A DNA stretch of 28,507 bases from UBA5862 sp002408105 (GTDB lineage Bacteria; Pseudomonadota; Gammaproteobacteria; Pseudomonadales; UBA5862), in NCBI GenBank assembly GCA_034189125.1, contig JAXHVB010000074.1, positions 1 to 28,507 on the forward strand, given 5' to 3'. Shown one piece after another: positions 23,632 to 28,507 of this stretch (position 1 is its first letter; the number at the start of each line of letters is the position of its first letter). Under the pieces are notes generated by a model. The model had not been told where the DNA came from. It saw nothing but the letters and a program-made list of their open reading frames with translations, and made no database searches. Made by a program: the position numbers and the translations under genes.

Positions 23632-24387
23632 TTAAAACCACTGCCGGGTTTGGCGCCTGGGCTGTTCCAGGTGCTGCTGAACATAGCCTTTTCGTGCAAG
23701 CAGGGGCGCCAGCACCAGGCCCGCGATGAAGCCTCCCACATGGGCCCAAAACGCCACTCCAGCCTGACCTCCTGATAGCGACGGCAACCCACCGAGCAAC
23801 TGCAGGAAGAACCAGTACCCCAGCATGAAGACCGCGGGCACACCAATCCGCGTGATCAGGAAGCCAAGCACCACCAGCATTTGCACGCGGGCCTTCGGAT
23901 AAAGCACCGCATAGCCTCCCATGACCGCTCCGATGGCACCGGATGCGCCCACCATCGGCACCGCACTGCCCGGATCGGTCGAGGTTTGGGCTGCCGCTGC
24001 GGCCAGCCCACCCAGCAAATAAAACGCAAGAAAGCGCTTGGCGCCCATGGCATCCTCGACGTTGTCACCAAACACCCAGAGAAACCAAAGGTTGCCCACG
24101 ATGTGCAGCCAGCTGCCATGCATGAACATGGAGGTAAGTGGAGTGAGCCACGCGGTGTCCAGCGGTGGCATACAGAGGTACTGGCTGCCCACTGTTATGG
24201 GCACACCAGCAGGCAGATCACCCAACAGGGCCGCCGGAATTAACCCAAACCGGCACACAGATTCCGCCAGATCGCGCTGTGCTCCAAATCCTTGGAGACC
24301 TACCCACGCCATCAGGTTCAGCGCGATCAGCGCAATGGTCACCCAGGGTGTGCGCACACTCGGGTTTTCGTCGTAAAGCGGGAACAC
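23632..24387 (-). CDS. Rhomboid family intramembrane serine protease
   Basis: A 251-residue membrane protease with six or seven hydrophobic segments. The dyad is S149 in GASGAIGAVMGGY and H216 in FWAHVGGFIAG. H95 and N99 in HIVGNLWFLWVFG form the HxxxN motif of the oxyanion site. The loop between the first two helices includes CRFGLIPAAL and is long, as is usual in this bacterial group. Substrates cannot be predicted. The start is GTG at 24387 (MFPLYDENP, the usual beginning in the family); its ribosome-binding site is weak. The stop of the upstream peroxiredoxin gene is 44 bases away and the UMF1-type transporter follows 33 bases later. Confidence 0.93.
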   Translation of the reverse strand: MFPLYDENPSVRTPWVTIALIALNLMAWVGLQGFGAQRDLAESVCRFGLIPAALLGDLPAGVPITVGSQYLCMPPLDTAWLTPLTSMFMHGSWLHIVGNLWFLWVFGDNVEDAMGAKRFLAFYLLGGLAAAAAQTSTDPGSAVPMVGASGAIGAVMGGYAVLYPKARVQMLVVLGFLITRIGVPAVFMLGYWFFLQLLGGLPSLSGGQAGVAFWAHVGGFIAGLVLAPLLARKGYVQQHLEQPRRQTRQWF

Positions 24388-24431
24388 CCTTAACTGCTAC
24401 CGCGCCTGCGCCCTGGGCCAAGCTCCCTTGA

Positions 24432-24914
24432 CTAGATTCGATCCAGCATGTGCTCGGCGCTGCTGACCTCGAAGCTGCGCCCTTCCTCGACCTGCAGGTC
24501 TTTAATGACGCCATCTTCCACCAGCATCGCGTAGCGCTGCGAGCGAACGCCCATCTGCATCGGTGTCGCGTCCAGCTCCAGTCCCATTGCTTTGGTGAAC
24601 TGGGCGTTGCCATCGGCCACCAGACCCACCTTTCCGGCCGCGCCGAGCGCCTTGCCCCAAGCATCCATCACGAACGCGTCGTTGACCGACAGGCAGAGAA
24701 TCTCGTCGATCCCCTTGGCGGCGATGGAATCGGCTTTGGCGATGTAACCCGGCAGGTGTTGGCCACTGCACAGCGGCGTAAAGGCACCCGGCACCGCGAA
24801 CAGCAGCACTTTCTTTCCCTTGAACAGCTCCTCACTCTGCGCGGGCTTTGGCCCCTCGGCGGTGGCCAATGTGACCGTGGCGCTTGGAATTTGGTCTCCT
24901 ACAGAACGTGCCAT
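24432..24914 (-). CDS. Peroxiredoxin, Prx5 type
   Basis: A 160-residue cytoplasmic thiol peroxidase. PGAFTPLCS gives the P-x(3)-T-x(2)-C active site with C49 as peroxidatic cysteine. GQHLPGYIAKADSIAAKG and the later MGLELDATPMQMGVRSQRYAMLVEDG are typical of the Prx5/AhpE-like group acting on H2O2 and organic peroxides. The only other Cys is C74 (EILCLSVND), and no glutaredoxin domain is fused, so reduction probably depends on external thiols. The ribosome-binding site AGAGGAG is well placed before ATG 24914. It is first in a same-strand run with the rhomboid and transporter genes. Confidence 0.94.
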   Translation of the reverse strand: MARSVGDQIPSATVTLATAEGPKPAQSEELFKGKKVLLFAVPGAFTPLCSGQHLPGYIAKADSIAAKGIDEILCLSVNDAFVMDAWGKALGAAGKVGLVADGNAQFTKAMGLELDATPMQMGVRSQRYAMLVEDGVIKDLQVEEGRSFEVSSAEHMLDRI

Positions 24915-25078
24915 GGCGAATCTCCTCTGGTGCAGTTGAAATCGATACCGGCTGGCGCGCTCAACGCCACCATCTGCCTACACTGCCTGAAATTCACGCG
25001 CGGATACAGTCGACGCGACCGCAGCAGGCCGCAAACCGGGTGCTGAGCTGTCATTTTTTTTTACAGTTGCCTGCCGCC

Positions 25079-25116
25079 GGTTGTGGCTGTCACCGACAAC
25101 CCATTGAACCCAATGG
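25079..25116. repeat. Two adjacent inverted repeats upstream of the PEP-CTERM gene
   Basis: GGTTGT (25079-25084) pairs with ACAACC (25096-25101) around an 11-base loop. CCATTG-AACC-CAATGG (25101-25116) follows and shares one base. They end 12 bases before the sigma-54 promoter and may be activator sites, although closer than is usual for sigma-54 enhancers. Confidence 0.5.
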
Positions 25117-25127
25117 CAATTATTAAA

Positions 25128-25143
25128 TGGTATGAGTTTTGCT
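25128..25143 (+). promoter_or_regulatory. Sigma-54 (RpoN) promoter of the PEP-CTERM gene
   Basis: TGGTATGAGTTTTGCT fits the -24/-12 pattern TGGCACG-N4-TTGCW with only two mismatches. The invariant GG (25129-25130) and GC (25141-25142) are exactly ten bases apart. Transcription should start near 25154, about 40 bases before ATG 25193. RpoN with the PrsK/PrsR two-component system is known to drive PEP-CTERM genes in floc-forming bacteria, which supports the call. Confidence 0.75.
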
Positions 25144-25192
25144 TCGGCTTGATTTCAAGCAAAAACCTCACTCTTTGCGAGGGATTGGTCCC

Positions 25193-26080
25193 ATGAAGAA
25201 CCGCACTCAGCGCCTGCGCATCGCTCTGGTGGTGACGACACTCACCCTGGCCACTTCCGCCCAAGCGGTCGAGGTCTTGTTCGCCCACACCCTTAACCTC
25301 TCCCACCCCTACCACAACGACGGCAACGAGCTCGCCGGCTACGTCAACTCGCTTGCTGGGTACAACGTCACCATCCGCAACCTGGATGATGCGGTGTACA
25401 GCGACTACGCGAGCTTTGATCAAGTCTGGGTGTACGACTTGTACGGGGGGGCCAACAACAACGCAACCCAAGCCGCCAACTACGCCAACATTGGAGCCTG
25501 GTACAATGGGTTGGATGCGGCTCAGAAAAACCTGATCGCTGACGGGCGCATCATATCCTCAGCCTGGGCAAACGAAAGTGCCTGGATTCAGAACTATGCC
25601 TTGGAGCTCATGGACAACGGTCGAACCGGTGGCTTGGTCTTGGGAACAGACCACGACTACTACGTGGCTGGCATCAATGAAATCAACGCCACCATCGACA
25701 TCAATCCATTTGCCGGGAATCTGAGCTCTCAGGTCGCTGTGGTCGACCCCAATTCGCCACTCTACACTGCGGCTGGCGTGTTTGGCTGTGGGCCAGGTCA
25801 GCAGTGCGTCAGGGACAATTCGAGCCCGAGCTATGCACCCGCAGGCCTGCAACCCAACGGCCAAACGCTGACGCCGGTCGCCTACCATGGCACGGTATCC
25901 GACGCCTGGGCGAATGCTGCCATCTCCTCTACCTTGGGCAGCTCCACCTTTGGTACCTGTGGAAACCCCGGGCAACCGCCCTGCGACAACAGCGTGCCCG
26001 AACCCAATGCACTCGGTTTGTTCGCGCTGGGGCTCGGCTGCGCTGGATGGGTCCGCCGCCGCAAGGCCCAGCGCCACTAA
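25193..26080 (+). CDS. PEP-CTERM sorting-domain exported protein
   Basis: A 295-residue exported protein. The signal peptide ends at about residue 26 (SAQA). The C-terminal sorting tag consists of VPEP from residue 268, a hydrophobic helix (LGLFALGLGCAGW) and a basic end (RRRKAQRH), recognised by exosortase and usually linked to exopolysaccharide and floc or biofilm formation. The body is rich in Asn, Tyr and Ala and contains no family motif I recognise. Two close Cys pairs (CGPGQQC and CGNPGQPPC) may form disulfides. ATG 25193 has GAGGG nine bases upstream; an earlier TTG at 25139 lies in the promoter. No exosortase or polysaccharide genes are in the window. Confidence 0.88.
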   Translation: MKNRTQRLRIALVVTTLTLATSAQAVEVLFAHTLNLSHPYHNDGNELAGYVNSLAGYNVTIRNLDDAVYSDYASFDQVWVYDLYGGANNNATQAANYANIGAWYNGLDAAQKNLIADGRIISSAWANESAWIQNYALELMDNGRTGGLVLGTDHDYYVAGINEINATIDINPFAGNLSSQVAVVDPNSPLYTAAGVFGCGPGQQCVRDNSSPSYAPAGLQPNGQTLTPVAYHGTVSDAWANAAISSTLGSSTFGTCGNPGQPPCDNSVPEPNALGLFALGLGCAGWVRRRKAQRH

Positions 26081-26121
26081 ATGGCGATCTAAACGCGAAA
26101 TAGGTGCCGGGCGCAGCGGCG

Positions 26122-28332
26122 TCAGATCTGCTTCACCTTGGGTTCACGCACCCAAAACCGCAGCGCGCGGCACTGTTGAATGAAGTCGTCCGCTGACGAC
26201 TCGTCCTCAAGTGCAATGCAGCCAGCGTCCATCGCCTCGACAAGCCCAACGGCTCGGAACAACGGCATGGCATCCGGTGCGTACGCAATGAACTTGCAAT
26301 GCGCGAATGCGTCGGACACGAAGTCTCGCGCCGTGGCTTCCTGGGCCAGCGTCTTCGCGCCGGATGCACTCAGNNNNNNNNNNNNNNNNNNNNNNNNNNN
26401 NNNNNNNNNNNNNNNNNNNNNNNNNNNNNNNNNNNNNNNNNNNNNNNNNNNNNNNNNNNNNNNNNNNNNNNNNAACACCGATGGGCCACCATTGACCTTT
26501 TCGTCGGCTGCAACCCGCTCCCCGTTGCTGTCATGCACCCCGCCCACAGTCGGGGCGACCACAACCACCTCGGCGCCTTCATCGTTTACAGCCTTGCGCA
26601 GCCAGCCGAGTTGGTCCGCCGACACGCCGTCACTGACCAAAATTGCGACCTTCCGACCTGCAAAGCTTGATGGGCCATTGTTCAAGATGCTGAGCGCAGG
26701 AGATGCCTTGAGGTCCCTGATGGGTTGACGTGCCGGCTCTGCAGGAGGAGGCAATTCGTCGATTCCAAGGCCCTCAGCAACGCCCTCAGCGAGCGCTGCG
26801 TCGATCACCCGCAGGTGAGCAACCACGCGCCGACGGATTGCCAAGGTGTTCACTTTGCTCAACTCAAACACAAGGGCATCGCGCATGTGGCCTTGCTCGA
26901 CCGGGGTTTGGCTGCAATAGAATTGACGCGCTTGACTGTAGTGATCCGCAAATCGCTCGGGGCGCACCCGCATTTTGTCACCGCCTTCCGGCGCATTGTG
27001 GTGGCGGAAGCCTTGACGCGGGGATTCCCTCGGACCCACATCGGCGTCCCATGAATTCGGCTCGTAGTTGACCCTTCCAGTCGGATTGCGCATGGCCATG
27101 TGGCCGTCTTGCTGAAACAGGTGAACGGGGCACTTGGGGGCATTGATGGGCAGGTGGGTGAAGTTGGGGCTTCCCAAGCGTTTCAACTGGGTGTCGAGGT
27201 AGGAGAAGTTCCGGCCCTGCAAGAGAGGATCATTGGTGAAATCGATCCCTGCCACAATGTTCTGGGTGCAAAAAGCCACCTGTTCGGTTTCGGCGAAAAA
27301 GTTGTCGACACATCGGTTCAGCACCATTTTCCCGATGGGTCGCACCGGCACCTCCTCTTCCGGAATCAGCTTGGTGGCGTCCAGCACATCGAAGGGAAAA
27401 CGGTCTACAAACGCCTCGTCGAACACCTGCACGCCCAGCTCCCACTCCGGAAACTGGCCGGACTGAATGGCATTCCAGAGGTCCCGTCGGTGGAAATCCG
27501 GATCTGCACCGTTGATCTTCATGGCCTCGTTCCACATCACAGACTGCAGGCCCTGCAGCGGCTTCCAGTGAAATTTCACGAATTGGGCCTCATTCTTGGC
27601 GTTGACCAACTTGAACGTGTGCACCCCGAAACCTTCCATGAAGCGAAAGGATCTGGGGATCGCCCGGTCGGACATGGCCCACATCACCATGTGCATCGCT
27701 TCTGGCATCAAGGAAACGAAATCCCAGAAGTTGTCGTGGGCAGTCTGGGCCTGGGGAAACCCCCGATCCGGCGCCACTTTCGCAGCGTGGATCAGATCGG
27801 GAAACTTGATTGCGTCCTGGATGAAAAACACCGGAATGTTGTTCCCAACCAGGTCCCAGTTGCCGGTCTGGGTGTAGAACTTAACCGCGAAGCCACGCAC
27901 ATCCCGCGCCAAATCGAACGAGCCTTTATTTCCCGCAACCGTCGAGAAACGCACGAACACCGGCGTCTTTTCTCCCGGGCGCTGAAACAGATCTGCGCAG
28001 GTCAAGTCCTGCAGGCTCGTGTAGTTCTCAAAGTGACCGTGCGCGCCGTACCCCCGCGCATGCACCACCCGCTCCGGGATGCGCTCATGGTCGAAATGAA
28101 ACAACTTTTCTCGAAAATGAAAGTCTTCCAATAGACTGGGGCCTCGAACCCCGATCGAAAGGGTATTTTGGTTATCGGCAACGGGAGTGCCTTGCTGGGT
28201 GGTGAGTGCGGTTTGATCCTCGCCGGCCGATTGGTGGGTGGCCCCACCGGGTCCCTGTGCCAGGGCAAGGCCGTCAATTTGAATGTCGAGGCGGTGGTCG
28301 GGGTTGGCGGTGCCTTCTTCTGACCTGCTCAT
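26122..28332 (-). CDS. katE: Large-subunit monofunctional catalase, HPII/KatE type (contains assembly gap)
   Basis: About 736 residues counting the gap, which fits the large-subunit catalases (about 700-750). It breaks down H2O2 to water and oxygen with heme. H91 in VVHARGYGAHGHFENY is the catalytic His, with the usual RFSTVAGNKGSFDLARDVRGF following. Y378 in NFSYLDTQLKRLG is the heme-ligand Tyr. After the core comes the flavodoxin-like C-terminal domain of HPII (KVAILVSDGVSADQL), of which residues near 621-653 are hidden by N. Reading resumes in frame with LSASGAKTLAQEA, so the gene is probably intact. ATG 28332 with GGAG nine bases upstream is preferred to an earlier start at 28470, whose extra 46 residues do not look like catalase. 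Confidence 0.93.
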   Translation of the reverse strand: MSRSEEGTANPDHRLDIQIDGLALAQGPGGATHQSAGEDQTALTTQQGTPVADNQNTLSIGVRGPSLLEDFHFREKLFHFDHERIPERVVHARGYGAHGHFENYTSLQDLTCADLFQRPGEKTPVFVRFSTVAGNKGSFDLARDVRGFAVKFYTQTGNWDLVGNNIPVFFIQDAIKFPDLIHAAKVAPDRGFPQAQTAHDNFWDFVSLMPEAMHMVMWAMSDRAIPRSFRFMEGFGVHTFKLVNAKNEAQFVKFHWKPLQGLQSVMWNEAMKINGADPDFHRRDLWNAIQSGQFPEWELGVQVFDEAFVDRFPFDVLDATKLIPEEEVPVRPIGKMVLNRCVDNFFAETEQVAFCTQNIVAGIDFTNDPLLQGRNFSYLDTQLKRLGSPNFTHLPINAPKCPVHLFQQDGHMAMRNPTGRVNYEPNSWDADVGPRESPRQGFRHHNAPEGGDKMRVRPERFADHYSQARQFYCSQTPVEQGHMRDALVFELSKVNTLAIRRRVVAHLRVIDAALAEGVAEGLGIDELPPPAEPARQPIRDLKASPALSILNNGPSSFAGRKVAILVSDGVSADQLGWLRKAVNDEGAEVVVVAPTVGGVHDSNGERVAADEKVNGGPSVXXXXXXXXXXXXXXXXXXXXXXXXXXXXXXXXXXLSASGAKTLAQEATARDFVSDAFAHCKFIAYAPDAMPLFRAVGLVEAMDAGCIALEDESSADDFIQQCRALRFWVREPKVKQI
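26374..26473. other. Assembly gap of 100 N
   Basis: Exactly 100 undetermined bases lie inside katE. A round 100 often stands for a gap of unknown size, although here the reading frame is kept across it. Confidence 0.99.
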
Positions 28333-28507
28333 CTGCTGTGCTCCGCTGGCTCTGCGTGGGGGGAGGTGGGGGAGGAACGCAATCCCAGTGCACACGTCCA
28401 AGATCGCGCCTTCCTGTATGCACAGACTCCGGCATGGCCCATAAGGTTCACCGCCAGCCACTCGCAACAACGCCGTTGACTGACTCAGCCGCGGCCGCCC
28501 ACTCAGG

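Noticed and set aside
25048..25066. CTGT and ACAG flanking a nine-T run, considered as a LexA box or terminator
   Set aside because: The spacing is 11 instead of 8 bases, and no GC-rich stem precedes the T run.
27100..28134. Open frame of 344 codons on the plus strand
   Set aside because: It is antisense to katE and has no recognisable features.

Overview
The window is a stretch of GC-rich bacterial chromosome (by eye about 60% G+C or more). It is densely packed with genes of Gram-negative type: FeoAB, ZnuACB, a PagL-like outer-membrane lipid A deacylase, a PEP-CTERM exported protein and an HPII-type large catalase. A gammaproteobacterium, or a closely related environmental proteobacterium, fits best, but no rRNA or other marker gene is present to place it. 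I see no tRNA, rRNA, insertion sequence, integrase, phage gene or CRISPR array. A run of 100 N at 26374-26473 marks an assembly gap.

Layout. (1) 1-2263, minus: the Fur-controlled ferrous-iron uptake pair feoA-feoB; feoB runs off the left edge. (2) 2264-2859: about 600 bases without a recognisable gene, holding palindromes and a promoter candidate. (3) 2860-10298, plus: a CDF metal exporter, then alpha-glucan phosphorylase, a divergent acetate kinase, phosphoketolase and transaldolase. The last four look like one operon linking stored glucan to acetyl-phosphate and acetate with ATP formation. (4) 10280-12601, minus: a chemoreceptor. (5) 12794-15124, plus: a Baeyer-Villiger-type flavin monooxygenase and a small membrane protein. 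(6) 17035-15103, minus: a tight three-gene unit of PagL-like deacylase, short cysteine-containing CDF transporter and PPK2, with two palindromes upstream. (7) 20369-17246, minus: znuA-znuC-znuB with overlapping ends, followed by a DEDDh exonuclease. (8) 20697-22258, plus: a thiolase-fold protein that appears to lack both thiolase cysteines, and its DUF35 partner, ending in a strong terminator. (9) 24914-22324, minus: peroxiredoxin, rhomboid protease and UMF1-type transporter. (10) 25193-26080, plus: a PEP-CTERM protein behind a convincing sigma-54 promoter with inverted repeats upstream. (11) 28332-26122, minus: large catalase KatE, interrupted by the N run.

Common threads are metal homeostasis (Fe, Zn, two CDF exporters), storage polymers (glucan and polyphosphate), envelope modification and peroxide defence. 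Many starts are GTG or TTG. Several convergent pairs overlap at their 3' ends with no terminator between them. The points most worth following up are the sigma-54 promoter of the PEP-CTERM gene, the pagL-CDF-ppk2 unit, the cysteine-less thiolase homologue, and the acetate kinase with an altered active-site motif inside the phosphoketolase operon.
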